Below, one piece after another: positions 43,590 to 52,995 of a DNA stretch of 64,000 nucleotides; position 1 is the stretch's first letter; each line of letters opens with the position of its first letter. The notes under the pieces were generated by a model. That model saw only the letters and a program-made list of their open reading frames with translations. It had not been told where the DNA came from and did not search any database. Location of the stretch: positions 6,386,001 through 6,450,000 of the forward strand of contig CBDCWO010000006.1 of the NCBI GenBank assembly GCA_965223405.1, given 5' to 3'. The DNA comes from CBDCWO01 sp965223405 (GTDB lineage: Bacteria > Bacteroidota > Bacteroidia > Chitinophagales > Saprospiraceae). Both the position numbers and the translations under genes were made by a program.

Positions 43590-45434
43590 CTATTCAAGGA
43601 TAATTTTTTCTCCTTTTGGATATTTGACATCATAGCTAAACTGTACTTCTCTTTGTTCACCCGCTTTAACTTCAATTTCCCATGCAACCATGCCTGTAGT
43701 ACTTTCCAGAATTCCTCCGTTAAGGTTACCTTCAGTGATTGTAATGTTATTATTACCGGAAACTGGGATTTGGTCTTTGATCTGTATCGTTAAGTCGGAT
43801 GATTTGTTGTTTCGAATTAGAATTTTAAAACCTCGAGATTCAATTTTGTTACTACCTATGACTCTTCTCTTCGAAAAATCCCTAATTTTCTCCCTTTTAA
43901 TTACTACTCCCTTGTCGTCGCCTAATGATATTTCCAATGTGTCCACTAATTGTCTGGTATCCAGAATCGTTCTACCAAGATATGTGTCTTCAAAATATAA
44001 GTTTGCTTCGCCTTCTAGGAGGTTATATTCATCCCAATTAACTATTCTTGCCTGTAAATATGCAGCAGACCTAATTTTAGGAATTGAGATGTAGTCATAT
44101 AAAACATCGATTTCTTCATCTCTTAGCTCAATTTCAATTCTTTCTCCACTTGAAGTAATAGAATATGGTCTATCAATTCTCTGTTCAAATGTAGTTTGGT
44201 TCTCAACTATTGTCGTTTCAATATAATTAGATTCAAAATCTTGCCTTACTCTTTTATTTGCTCGGTTTGATTTGCCAGATGTTCCCAATGCTGTTACAAC
44301 AACTTCGTCAAGAATTACACCTTCATTCAAGGTAATATTTAGAACATTTGAGCTAATTGGAACTACAGTGGTTTCAAAACCTGTATAGGAAACCACAATA
44401 TTCTTTGCATCAGCAGGTAATGTAAGCTCATAGTTTCCGTCTAAATCTGTAATAGTCCCAAAATTTGTTCCTTGGATCATCACGTTCGCGCCAATTAAAG
44501 GCTCACCTGAAGAATCAGTAATTACACCGCTTATTGAATTGGAACCTCCTAAATATGGAGCTGATCGAGTATAGACAGTATTCCGAGCATAATTTAATCT
44601 CCAAGTTTTCAAAACCGGAGCTACACCTGACTCGTTGGGTGTAGCATTGGAAAAAGTAAGATTTACGTCTGACCAGTCGACTCCTGTATTCTGATAAACA
44701 GAGGCTTTGTAGATCAAATTGAGAGGTTCATTTATAGAGTTAACCCTTATATCATAATTAGAAAACCAACCTGCATTTGCAACCAGGTAAGAAACTTCAA
44801 ATTTTCCTAAGGTTGTTTTGTCAGAGTCGATCTTTATTACAATTTCTGTTATTGGTTCTTCTTTATCATCGACTGAATCAGCAATTTGTTTTTGCAATCT
44901 TTTCTTGTGGTTATTCAATTGTGTGGTCGCAATCTTTATTTTGATTTCTTCATTGTTTATTTCCATGAATTGTTTTTCATAGAAATTCAGTGTGGCTTCC
45001 AAATCCTCAAGAACAACACTTTTTTCATTTGAACTTATTGACTTGTTGGCAGAAAGAAAACTTGATTTCTCATTGAGTACTTTTTGTCTTGCTTCTAAGA
45101 TTGAGATTTCATTATTAATTGAATCTATTACACCGTATAAGCTATCAGATTTTTCGTTGGATGGACTTGTCGATAAATAGTCATATCGTTGATTTATACC
45201 AAGAATTGTAAAATCACCATCTGCTTTTACTTGAATACTCTTGGAATTAATATGTTTGGAAACATTTCTAAGAACAAGTTTATTTTCTCCTGTTTCAATC
45301 CTGGCCTCTCCAACTCTAGTTACATAGGCACCCTGCAGAAATACAGTGACATCTCTAATTCTAGCATCTAATAATGTCTGTGAAAAGGAATGTGACGTAC
45401 TTAGTAGTAACAAAAGGAAATAATAGGCTTTCAT
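43590..45434 (-). CDS. DUF4139/DUF4140 protein with carboxypeptidase-regulatory-like domain
   Basis: 614 residues; signal peptide about 1-18. Residues 20-115 form DUF4140 (RIRDVTVFLQGAYVTRVGEA), then a coiled coil (about 115-185). The DUF4139 domain starts at VSYLVANAGWFSNYDIRVNS and is split by a carboxypeptidase-regulatory-like insert at about 297-375 (ISGVITDSSGEPLIGANVMI, TDLDGNYELTLPADAK). The end YDVKYPKGEKI is the usual DUF4139 ending. Such mucoidy-inhibitor-A-like proteins are periplasmic and of unknown function. The single-gene cassette has 10-bp matched ends (GTTATATCTC at 43572, GAGATATAAC at 45492). Confidence 0.85.
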   Translation of the reverse strand: MKAYYFLLLLLSTSHSFSQTLLDARIRDVTVFLQGAYVTRVGEARIETGENKLVLRNVSKHINSKSIQVKADGDFTILGINQRYDYLSTSPSNEKSDSLYGVIDSINNEISILEARQKVLNEKSSFLSANKSISSNEKSVVLEDLEATLNFYEKQFMEINNEEIKIKIATTQLNNHKKRLQKQIADSVDDKEEPITEIVIKIDSDKTTLGKFEVSYLVANAGWFSNYDIRVNSINEPLNLIYKASVYQNTGVDWSDVNLTFSNATPNESGVAPVLKTWRLNYARNTVYTRSAPYLGGSNSISGVITDSSGEPLIGANVMIQGTNFGTITDLDGNYELTLPADAKNIVVSYTGFETTVVPISSNVLNITLNEGVILDEVVVTALGTSGKSNRANKRVRQDFESNYIETTIVENQTTFEQRIDRPYSITSSGERIEIELRDEEIDVLYDYISIPKIRSAAYLQARIVNWDEYNLLEGEANLYFEDTYLGRTILDTRQLVDTLEISLGDDKGVVIKREKIRDFSKRRVIGSNKIESRGFKILIRNNKSSDLTIQIKDQIPVSGNNNITITEGNLNGGILESTTGMVAWEIEVKAGEQREVQFSYDVKYPKGEKIILE

Positions 45435-45498
45435 GTGCTTTTTCTTTTAACAACGATGAGCGATGCTACTTTTGCTGCGCTTCTTTCAATGAGATATA

Positions 45499-45628
45499 AC
45501 GGTTCGGGCGCATGTGTCGTGATGCCCTTATCTGATCTTTATTTATTAATCCAGTTTGTCAATTGTATCTTTATCCTTCATTTCAGCATTATTTCTTTAG
45601 GGCATCATGAACATCATGGCGCCTTGTT
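45499..45628 (-). other. attC-like site
   Basis: AACG (45499) to GTT (45626). GGGCGCATGTGTCGTGATGC faces GCATCATGAACATCATGGCG. Nearly the same arms as at 43446, with a different loop. Confidence 0.78.
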
Positions 45629-45684
45629 GAACAAAACCTTCGGTAACCCAAAGCGTACAATTTGCGTTAGGTATACCGACGATT

Positions 45685-46635
45685 TTGTCAAATAATTCCT
45701 TAAATAAATATAATGAAAAAAAAGGAACAATTATTAGCCGCTGTGAAGCCCAGGTATCTGGCTTTGCTAATTTCAAACAATCCTTCTTTCAAAAAGTAAT
45801 CCTTGCAGGTCGCAGCGAACTTACTTTCAAAAACTACTTGCGAGCCATTGCCCAAGTAAGCTTGTTCTACAAAACCTTACCACTTCAGCTCACCGACGAC
45901 CAGGTCAATCACTATCTCACTCTTCATAAGACTGGCCAATTGGACCGGCTAAAGCCTAGCGAAGCTTATTTCAAACACACCGTCTTCGGTCTGAGATACA
46001 TGTTTAAGATGTTCGGTATAGAAGGTCGTCAGATCAGCATGCCTGAGATGAAGCGTAAGAAGCCTCTGCGAGACATTATGAATCGCTATGAGGTCATGCA
46101 GTTAATTAAAGCAGCCACACTACAAAAACACAAGATTGCCTTTGCTCTGGCATATGGATCTGGACTACGGATCAAAGAGCTAATCAATGTCAAAACCAGA
46201 GACATTGATCTGATTCGCAAGACTGTCCATGTGCGTAATGGAAAAGGTGGGTATGATCGATTTGTTCCCATCAGTGATGATTTTATCAGGGGATATACTA
46301 AATATCTGTCTACACATGATATCATAGAATTTGTATTCCCAGGACAGGTGAATACAAGTGGAATGTCCACAAGTGCCATGCAACATGCTTTGCGTACAGC
46401 CAGGAATAAGGCCGGCATTATTAAGAAGATATCTATGCACAATATGCGGCATAGCTATGCCGTCCACTTTTTAGAAGATACCGGTGATCTGCTTAAGCTT
46501 AAGCAATACCTTGGTCATCGAGATATCAAAAATACCATGGGTTACCTCAAGTATGTCCAGGCTATGCCCCAGTCAGATCCTTATAGTCCACTGACCAAAG
46601 TATTTGATCTGGCTCGTCAAAATAATAACTCTTGA
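45685..46635 (+). CDS. Tyrosine recombinase of the IS91-type cassette, copy 2
   Basis: 316 residues, identical to copy 1 except around residues 136-145 (EVMQLIKAAT instead of ELMQLLKAAK). Catalytic R162, K187, H252, R255, H278 and Y287 are all kept. TTG start as in copy 1. Confidence 0.88.
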   Translation: MSNNSLNKYNEKKGTIISRCEAQVSGFANFKQSFFQKVILAGRSELTFKNYLRAIAQVSLFYKTLPLQLTDDQVNHYLTLHKTGQLDRLKPSEAYFKHTVFGLRYMFKMFGIEGRQISMPEMKRKKPLRDIMNRYEVMQLIKAATLQKHKIAFALAYGSGLRIKELINVKTRDIDLIRKTVHVRNGKGGYDRFVPISDDFIRGYTKYLSTHDIIEFVFPGQVNTSGMSTSAMQHALRTARNKAGIIKKISMHNMRHSYAVHFLEDTGDLLKLKQYLGHRDIKNTMGYLKYVQAMPQSDPYSPLTKVFDLARQNNNS

Positions 46636-47735
46636 GATGGAAACACACTGTAAATGACATCATTGCCAATCATTGGTCAACGACCACTTCACTTGGTCTC
46701 AATACTCACCAGTTACGGCATCTGAACAATATCAGTAAGTGCCACACTGCTGCATTGGGAGGGGTGGTATTGACTTGTAAAGATTGTGGTCTTGTGCAGT
46801 ATAAATATCATTCATGTCGCAACAGACACTGTCCCTCCTGCCAGGGTAGTAAGCGGGAAGAGTGGATTGAACGCCAGCAACAATACCTGCTTGACGTACC
46901 TTATTTTCATGTCGTACTCACTTTACCATGCGAACTGAGAAGCCTGTGTTTACACATGCCCAGGGTAATGTATAATTTACTATTCAAAGCCAGTTGGGAA
47001 ACCATTGCTACGCTGAGTAAGGATATAAAGTACCTTGGTGCTCAGTCAGGCATGACTGCCATCCTTCACACCTGGTCGCAGAATCTTTCACTCCACCCAC
47101 ATTTGCATTGCATTATACCAGGTGGTGGTGTAACCAAAAGTGGTAAATGGAAAACTACCAGATCTAAAGGCAAGTATTTGTTCCCGGCTAAAGTACTCAG
47201 AGTAATCTTTAAAGCCATTTTTCTCAATGAACTAAAAGCATTGATGAAAGTCGGTGTGATTAAAAGGGATAGAGGCCTATTGGATCTTTTGTATGGCAAA
47301 AAGTGGGTAGTCTATGCTAAACGCCCCTTTGCCAAACCAGCTCATGTCATTGAATATTTGGGTAGGTACACTCATAAAGTAGGTATTAGCAACTATCGCA
47401 TCATAAGTGTTACCTCTACTCATGTCACTTTTCACTACAAGGACTATCGACACGCCGGTACGAAAAAGGAAATGACCCTGACTATAGGTGAGTTCATCCG
47501 CAGATTTGCTTTACACATCTTGCCACATCGGTTTGTACGTATCAGACATTATGGATTACTTAGTTATCATGGTCGTAGCAAAAAAATACCCGACATTCAA
47601 GACTCTCAAGGGTACCAACCAAAGCTAGATTTAATCGTCTGCAGACCGAATGTAATTGTTGATCAGTGTCTATCATGTGGGAGTAAAAAACTGAGTTCTC
47701 AAATCTTACCTAAACAAAATATACGATCACCATGA
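46632..47735 (+). CDS. IS91-family HUH transposase, copy 2
   Basis: 367 residues, identical to copy 1 except for residues 4-5 (MRWKHTVND instead of MRWEYTVND). Zinc ribbon, HUH motif and tyrosines intact. TTG start overlaps the recombinase stop. Confidence 0.92.
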   Translation: MRWKHTVNDIIANHWSTTTSLGLNTHQLRHLNNISKCHTAALGGVVLTCKDCGLVQYKYHSCRNRHCPSCQGSKREEWIERQQQYLLDVPYFHVVLTLPCELRSLCLHMPRVMYNLLFKASWETIATLSKDIKYLGAQSGMTAILHTWSQNLSLHPHLHCIIPGGGVTKSGKWKTTRSKGKYLFPAKVLRVIFKAIFLNELKALMKVGVIKRDRGLLDLLYGKKWVVYAKRPFAKPAHVIEYLGRYTHKVGISNYRIISVTSTHVTFHYKDYRHAGTKKEMTLTIGEFIRRFALHILPHRFVRIRHYGLLSYHGRSKKIPDIQDSQGYQPKLDLIVCRPNVIVDQCLSCGSKKLSSQILPKQNIRSP

Positions 47736-48002
47736 CCAATGTTACCCTCTTGACATACAAGGCTACAAAATTGATGAATGGCACTCCTGCCGTAGGCCAT
47801 TGCTATGTCCCAAAGTCAGATTTTTACCATATAATATGGGCAAGGAGGACAATACTTAACAACGCCACCTCCTACTTTACATTCTCTAAGCCTCAATTAA
47901 GACCGCATTTCATTACTATTCCATCTCCCAAAATTCTAACAACGTTATCCAACCTTAAAATTTAAAGTTGTGTTCCTATAAAACTCACTATCGGTGTTGT
48001 TC

Positions 48003-48054
48003 AACAACGCCCAACATCTCAATCAGGATGATTGAGTGTTACTCGCTTTATGTT
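48003..48054 (-). other. attC-like site of the recombinase cassette, copy 2
   Basis: AAC (48003) to GTT (48052). AACATCTCAATC faces GATTGAGTGTT; one base better paired than copy 1. The following bases AGGCACA belong to the next cassette. Confidence 0.7.
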
Positions 48055-48064
48055 AGGCACAGGT

Positions 48065-49336
48065 TTAGTTTATTCGATTCCAGATATCTAAATATATTTT
48101 CCAATTACCGTCAATTTTTTTCCATACTATAAGATATTTCCCCTTCCAATAATATACATTCTCATTATTGACCATTGAAATGCCTTCATAAGTGCCATAA
48201 TCATAGGCCATGTCATCAATTATTGTTATTTCATGAGGATGAGCTTTGTGTTCCAGTATTTGAACATGCTCTGGTCTTTTCCAATAATCGAAAAGTTCCT
48301 TTTCGCCCTTTAATATTCCATATCCATCAGGTAAAATCTTACCATCTGTAGTATAACACTCAATTAAAGATTTTGTATCTCCTGCAACATAAAACTTCGA
48401 AAAGTTCTTAATTATATTTTTTATGACCTCTATTTCATTTATGTCTCCATTATAAACAGGATTCTCTTTACTTAACCCTTTTGTTGAATGAATCTTTTGG
48501 CAAAAGGCTATTATAGAATTGGCAACTAAATTTGGGCTGTCTCGATAGATATAGTGCCCAGAATTTTCAGCAATTATTCCAATACGATTGTCGTTTTTTT
48601 GAACGAATCTATCATGACATGATTTTCTCAGTTCTACATGGTCTTCATTATTAAAAATATTCGGTGGATTCTCAGCTCTTAACGCCAGGATTGGAATATT
48701 TTCCGGAACTGAAATGTTCTTCATGTAATCAACTGAATTATGGAACGCAAGTGCTTCATAATAGAGTCCAGGATTTGCCCCTTCCAGTTCACGAAAGAAA
48801 TCTTCGGTAAACATTTCTTGAAATCCATTTAGAACATCCTCAGAAAAGAAACAAACATCATTGGCATCAATCAAAATGATTCCTTTTACCAATGAAGGAT
48901 TCCTTGCCGCAAATAATTGAGAAATAAAGCTTCCATAGGAATGAGCAACTATGATAATGCCTTCTGAATGGCCTAATTGTTCGAGGCACTTCTCTAAATT
49001 AATTGTTGCATTTAGCACAAAACCTTGTTTCTTTTCTTCAAGTAAAGGATTGATGCTACTATTCCCATATCCAGCACGGTCATAAAAAATTGTTGTAGCA
49101 CCGATCTTTGTATTAATCGAGTCAGCCAAACTTTCCCAAACCAATCCAGTATCCCCTCCGCCCGATTCAAACAATATCGGAATACCATTTCCCTCATTTA
49201 TTGAGAAATGCATTTCATGGGTTCCAATTTGAAGGAGGGTATCGAGAGTTTGACTTTTTCCATTTAAAGAAATCAATAGAAATCCTATGAATAATGTAAT
49301 AGACTCTTTCATATTTACTTGCATTAATATTCTCAT
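48065..49336 (-). CDS. Secreted alpha/beta hydrolase with C-terminal SnoaL/DUF4440-like domain
   Basis: 423 residues. A signal peptide begins at about M9 (MKESITLFIGFLLISLNGKS), so the true start may be 49312. The hydrolase domain (about 35-280) shows IPILFESGGGDTGLVWESLA, FYDRAGYGNS, the nucleophile elbow VAHSYGSF and ENSGHYIYRD (histidine). Residues 295-423 form a cone-like NTF2/DUF4440-type fold (IIKNFSKFYVAGDTKSLIEC, MAYDYGTYEGISM, WKKIDGNWKIYLDIWNR). A fusion of these two domains suggests a small-molecule esterase. The cassette ends match over 10 bp (GTTAGGCACA, TGTGCCTAAC). Confidence 0.85.
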   Translation of the reverse strand: MRILMQVNMKESITLFIGFLLISLNGKSQTLDTLLQIGTHEMHFSINEGNGIPILFESGGGDTGLVWESLADSINTKIGATTIFYDRAGYGNSSINPLLEEKKQGFVLNATINLEKCLEQLGHSEGIIIVAHSYGSFISQLFAARNPSLVKGIILIDANDVCFFSEDVLNGFQEMFTEDFFRELEGANPGLYYEALAFHNSVDYMKNISVPENIPILALRAENPPNIFNNEDHVELRKSCHDRFVQKNDNRIGIIAENSGHYIYRDSPNLVANSIIAFCQKIHSTKGLSKENPVYNGDINEIEVIKNIIKNFSKFYVAGDTKSLIECYTTDGKILPDGYGILKGEKELFDYWKRPEHVQILEHKAHPHEITIIDDMAYDYGTYEGISMVNNENVYYWKGKYLIVWKKIDGNWKIYLDIWNRIN

Positions 49337-49360
49337 TTTAATTTTTGTCTACTTGTGCCT

Positions 49361-49421
49361 AACGGTCCTGCCGTACCCGTCGTGCCGACTTTAGGAGGCA
49401 TGATCGTGGTCACGGCATGTT
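49361..49421 (-). other. attC-like site
   Basis: AACG (49361) to GTT (49419). CTGCCGT faces ACGGCAT, and CGTGCC faces GGCATGATCG. On the minus strand its core GTTAGGC fits the integron consensus GTTRRRY exactly. Confidence 0.8.
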
Positions 49422-49436
49422 GTATGCCGTTTTATC

Positions 49437-50372
49437 TTAGTCAAAGTTTATTCTCTTGCTAATATCGTCAATGTTCTTTTTGTGTCTTTCCCTCTCGATT
49501 CTTTCTCTTTCGGCTTGTTGCTGTTTCCTGAAATTTAGCTCCCTTAACTGTTTGTTTGCAACCTCAACAGCTAACTTCAGAGTGTCTTTATGATATTTCT
49601 CGACTTCTTCAATTGTTGTTCCATCAAGTATTACTTGATTGCCATACGCTGATGCAATTCCCGCCCTATGCATAGTAGAAAATCGCGGTGGAGAATTCCA
49701 AGCATTTATGAACAATTCTCTCCATTCATGACTTGGCGTTTTGTTTAGTTCAAATGGTATTTTATATAATGCACTTCCCGCAGTTCCGTCATTAAGTGGT
49801 TCTGTAATTTCATCTATCACAATCCCCTTAATCCTTATTTCATCATCATTTGGTATTGGCTTGGAAACTTCATCGGTTTTCTTCAATGCAGTTGCCTTAG
49901 TTGCGTTTTTTCCAAGGTCCGGTGCACTTTCTCTGGTATTTAACAAAGTAGTTGTTAAGTCAGAGTAGTTATTAGCATAGTGGCTCTGATTGGATAGGTC
50001 AACATAATATTTTCCCTGAAGCCAAGAAGGAATCGATGTTTCTTTACTTCCTGATATAAGGATTGGAATGAATTTTCTGTGATTTGAAGTCTGCAACACC
50101 TCGGCCGTCATTATGTCTCCTTCATAACCTACTCCACCAACTCTATTCTCCGACTTCGATTTGTACTTTGGTGTACAAATAATTAATACATAATCGTTTT
50201 CCCGCACTGATTTCTCCATGAAATGAGGCATTTGGTCCCCTGGCACAACTTCCCATCTGTCAAGCTTTGCATCAATTCCATCATTTCTCAAGTCAGTTGC
50301 AAGTTTTTTCACCCAATCCTTCACTTCGTCACTTTCCCAAGCGTATGATATAAAAGCTTTCGGTGTTTTCAT
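49437..50372 (-). CDS. SEFIR/TIR-like domain protein
   Basis: 311 residues. The N-terminal 130 residues form a SEFIR/TIR fold: PKAFISYAWESDEVKDWVKK, DGIDAKLDRWEVVPGDQMPH, FMEKSVRENDYVLIICTPKY and HRKFIPILIS. The remaining part has a linker (to about 195), a stretch with PFELNKTPSHEWRELFINAW and a C-terminal basic/acidic helix (ELNFRKQQQAERERIERERH). Bacterial SEFIR/TIR proteins are NAD-degrading or signalling effectors of anti-phage systems. It lies 17 bp downstream of the HEPN-like gene 50390-51196 and shares its cassette (10-bp ends GTTGTATGCC and GGCATACAAC). Confidence 0.8.
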   Translation of the reverse strand: MKTPKAFISYAWESDEVKDWVKKLATDLRNDGIDAKLDRWEVVPGDQMPHFMEKSVRENDYVLIICTPKYKSKSENRVGGVGYEGDIMTAEVLQTSNHRKFIPILISGSKETSIPSWLQGKYYVDLSNQSHYANNYSDLTTTLLNTRESAPDLGKNATKATALKKTDEVSKPIPNDDEIRIKGIVIDEITEPLNDGTAGSALYKIPFELNKTPSHEWRELFINAWNSPPRFSTMHRAGIASAYGNQVILDGTTIEEVEKYHKDTLKLAVEVANKQLRELNFRKQQQAERERIERERHKKNIDDISKRINFD

Positions 50373-50389
50373 CTCATTTGTATTTCATT

Positions 50390-51196
50390 CTACCAATTTT
50401 GAATAATATCTTTTAGTAATGAGCAAAGGCAATCTGATGCAGCTCTAGCTGCTGAATTATCATCGACATTTAAATAATCCAAAGTTCCATGCACGGCGGT
50501 ATTTCTTACATTGTATAGCAATTCAATTGTATCATTTTCTATAGAAGTTATAGTGGTCGAATCTATCAGTTCAACCAATTGCGATAATTCAGGTTTAGCT
50601 CTCATTATATCAACCATTAATCCTGAATAGTGAATGGAATTATTCGGGAATGTTGTATCTGAATTAGGGATATCCCTATAAAAACAAGAACCAGTTCCGT
50701 ATACGCCCAAAACCTCTAGTGATTGATGAAAAGTGATCCCAGGATAAGAAATGTTATCATAAAGCATTTTACCATGGCACCTGTAAGCTAAAACAAAGTC
50801 TGCTTCACAAAGCGTTATTGCGTTGGATTGCCTGACCCTAGCATTAGTGCCAGGTCGCCATGGATAGTTAATGCGAGGTTCAATAATATTTGATTTAGAA
50901 CATTCTCTAAATAGCGTAGATATAACACTGTTTGCCCTAAATCTCGGTCGACTGCCTTGAAGACCGTCGGTTACTCTTTGAGGTGTTGTTATTGCGGAAT
51001 TATTTATTTCAGTTGAAATCCAATTCTTGGTTTCGGGAAGCACCTTAAATGCTTCAACACATTGCCTATCTTGCGTAGTACCAATGTGATCGACAAGCCA
51101 ACTATTAAAAAGAGACCAAAGTCGTTGGTATTCAGAAACAGAATTTGTTTCTTGATATCTTCTTTCTAAGTCAATAAAATGTTGAGGTCTTGGCAT
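50390..51196 (-). CDS. HEPN-like protein, putative partner of SEFIR protein
   Basis: 268 residues, mostly helical. Near the C-terminus IELLYNVRNTAVHGTLDYLN contains R-N-x3-H, the catalytic pattern of HEPN ribonucleases. The preceding part is unfamiliar (YPWRPGTNARVRQSNAITLC, CHGKMLYDNISYPGITFHQS). HEPN proteins commonly work as toxins or RNases in defence loci. First gene of the cassette, immediately upstream of the SEFIR gene, so the two probably act together (inference). Confidence 0.6.
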   Translation of the reverse strand: MPRPQHFIDLERRYQETNSVSEYQRLWSLFNSWLVDHIGTTQDRQCVEAFKVLPETKNWISTEINNSAITTPQRVTDGLQGSRPRFRANSVISTLFRECSKSNIIEPRINYPWRPGTNARVRQSNAITLCEADFVLAYRCHGKMLYDNISYPGITFHQSLEVLGVYGTGSCFYRDIPNSDTTFPNNSIHYSGLMVDIMRAKPELSQLVELIDSTTITSIENDTIELLYNVRNTAVHGTLDYLNVDDNSAARAASDCLCSLLKDIIQNW

Positions 51197-51219
51197 TAGG
51201 TTTATTTAAAATGGCATAC

Positions 51220-51279
51220 AACGACCCGTGCAAACGACGTAGCCGACGCATGGAGGCTATGTGCGATTTGCACTTTGTT
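51220..51279 (-). other. attC-like site
   Basis: AACG (51220) to GTT (51277). GTGCAAA faces TTTGCAC, and CGTAGCC faces GGCTATG, around GACGCATGGA. Close to the minimal 59-bp attC form. Confidence 0.82.
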
Positions 51280-51289
51280 GGTGGTCGTA

Positions 51290-52975
51290 TCATTCACTTA
51301 TCTTCCTGAATACTATTCCTTTAGCATTTCTACTAGACACTTCAAAAGAACTTACGATTTTATGTTCATTTCTGTAAAATTGAACTTGACCAAATGAAAT
51401 AGATGAACCTGAAAAAAAATCATCCATGACAGGTGTCAATATTGTATGACCTTTCCTAAAATGTACTGCAACCAATTCTCCAGATTTGACTTTAATTTCA
51501 TAAATGCTTCTTAATTCTCTGCTGTAGTATATACCTTCGAACTGATATAACTCATTTGGTTTGTATGTTCTTGGTTCGTATTCAACAAAAGTGTTTGGCA
51601 AATCATTTTGGTATTGATAATAAAATATTTTATGCCCTGTTGAATTTACTTCGAACCAAATCTTTGCTTCTACAGTACTTCCATCAAACTTAAATTCATT
51701 TTCTGATACTGGAATTAAAGGGCTTTCATTCCCATTAGAACGAACGTAAAAAAGGCTATCTGATCTATATTCAATTTCTCGGGAGAGATTCACATCTTCA
51801 CTCCAGTAATAACCTTCAAATTCTTTTAAATTCGGTAATTGATGAATGAAAGATTTTGAGTGTTGAGATTCTATTTGAGTGTAATGAACCGATTCAAAAT
51901 CAAGAAAAATATCAGCTATCTGAAGTGCAAGGAATTGGGCACTACAGTCATAGTCATTGCATGAAATAAATATTGATAAGTTTTCATCCGGGAAATGGGT
52001 TACATATGAATTAATCCCTCCAGCATCTCCAGAATGTTGGAATTGCAGAATTCCCTTATAAGGGTCAAAATATTGTCCAAACGCAGAGCTTATAATGGTT
52101 TCGTCATTCAACTTCATTTGCTCCGTCAAAGCTGAATAGATATTCATGCTTTCATTTTTTATTTTGTTGAAGTATATTAACCATTTTTCCATGTCAACTG
52201 ATGTAGTATAAAGAGATCCATCTCCAGGTGAGGCATGATGTTGTGGGACTTCTTTTAATTCGTTTCCCTCGTAATAATATCTAGCTGCTGCATTTTCTCT
52301 TATTTTATAGAAATCATCATAAAAGAATGTGTTACTCATTCCCAAAGGTTGAAAAATGTTTTCATCAGTAAACTGAGCAAACGATTTACCTGAAACCCTT
52401 TCAATGATTTCTGCTAATAGTAGGTAATTCGAATTTGAATAGTTAAATTTTTCTCCCGGAACAAAATTTAGTCCTTCCTGATTGTAAATTAGATTCAAAA
52501 GATGTTCCTTTGTTTTAGGGTCACCCACGTATCCATATCCAGATAAATGGATAAGCTGAATCCATTCTCTGATACCACTTGTATGAGTTCCTAAATGTCG
52601 AATAGTAATTTTATGGCCATAGTCTGGAAACTCAGGTAAATACTTTCTTATATCATCATTCAGAGAAATTTTTCTTGCTTCAACCAGTAGCAATGTTGCA
52701 AACGCTGTAAAAGTTTTTGCACAAGACCCAATATCGATTAAGGTGTTTTCTGTCATAGGAACACTGTAGGCGAGATTTGCCATGCCATAGCCTTGAGTAT
52801 ATAAAACAGTATCATTATGAACTATTGTTACCACTGCACCTGGTGTTTGGACACTCAAATGATTAAAAAGACTATCTACTTTTAGCTGTATATTTACCTG
52901 TGAATATCCCGAATGAGAAATCACCATCAGTAACGACAAGCAGATAACCAACATTTTTATTTTTCGGATTTTCAT
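51290..52975 (-). CDS. Secreted serine hydrolase, beta-lactamase (class C/ esterase) family
   Basis: 561 residues; signal peptide about 1-25 (longer n-region from the chosen ATG). Penicillin-binding-like fold: IDIGSCAKTFTAFATLL gives the S84-x-x-K87 motif, FNYSNSNYLLLAEI the YSN motif (179-181), and FQHSGDAGGINSYVTHFPDE the third HxG-type motif. Residues 370-561 form a C-terminal lipocalin-like DUF (LKEFEGYYWSEDVNLSREI and LYQFEGIYYSRELRSIYEIK). Likely a periplasmic peptidase or esterase rather than an antibiotic beta-lactamase. Single-gene cassette with 10-bp ends GTTGGTGGTC (51277) and GACCACCAAC (52989). Confidence 0.88.
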   Translation of the reverse strand: MKIRKIKMLVICLSLLMVISHSGYSQVNIQLKVDSLFNHLSVQTPGAVVTIVHNDTVLYTQGYGMANLAYSVPMTENTLIDIGSCAKTFTAFATLLLVEARKISLNDDIRKYLPEFPDYGHKITIRHLGTHTSGIREWIQLIHLSGYGYVGDPKTKEHLLNLIYNQEGLNFVPGEKFNYSNSNYLLLAEIIERVSGKSFAQFTDENIFQPLGMSNTFFYDDFYKIRENAAARYYYEGNELKEVPQHHASPGDGSLYTTSVDMEKWLIYFNKIKNESMNIYSALTEQMKLNDETIISSAFGQYFDPYKGILQFQHSGDAGGINSYVTHFPDENLSIFISCNDYDCSAQFLALQIADIFLDFESVHYTQIESQHSKSFIHQLPNLKEFEGYYWSEDVNLSREIEYRSDSLFYVRSNGNESPLIPVSENEFKFDGSTVEAKIWFEVNSTGHKIFYYQYQNDLPNTFVEYEPRTYKPNELYQFEGIYYSRELRSIYEIKVKSGELVAVHFRKGHTILTPVMDDFFSGSSISFGQVQFYRNEHKIVSSFEVSSRNAKGIVFRKISE

Positions 52976-52995
52976 TTAATCATTTTATGACCACC

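Larger units (their letters stand above)
45626..48054 (+). mobile_element. Recombinase/IS91-type cassette, copy 2
   Basis: Same length as copy 1 and about 99.6% identical by eye. Left core GTTGAACAA (45626), right core TTGTTCAAC (47997-48005), own attC-like site to GTT at 48052. It lies between two cargo cassettes whose own ends are intact, so insertion did not disturb either neighbour. Confidence 0.8.
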
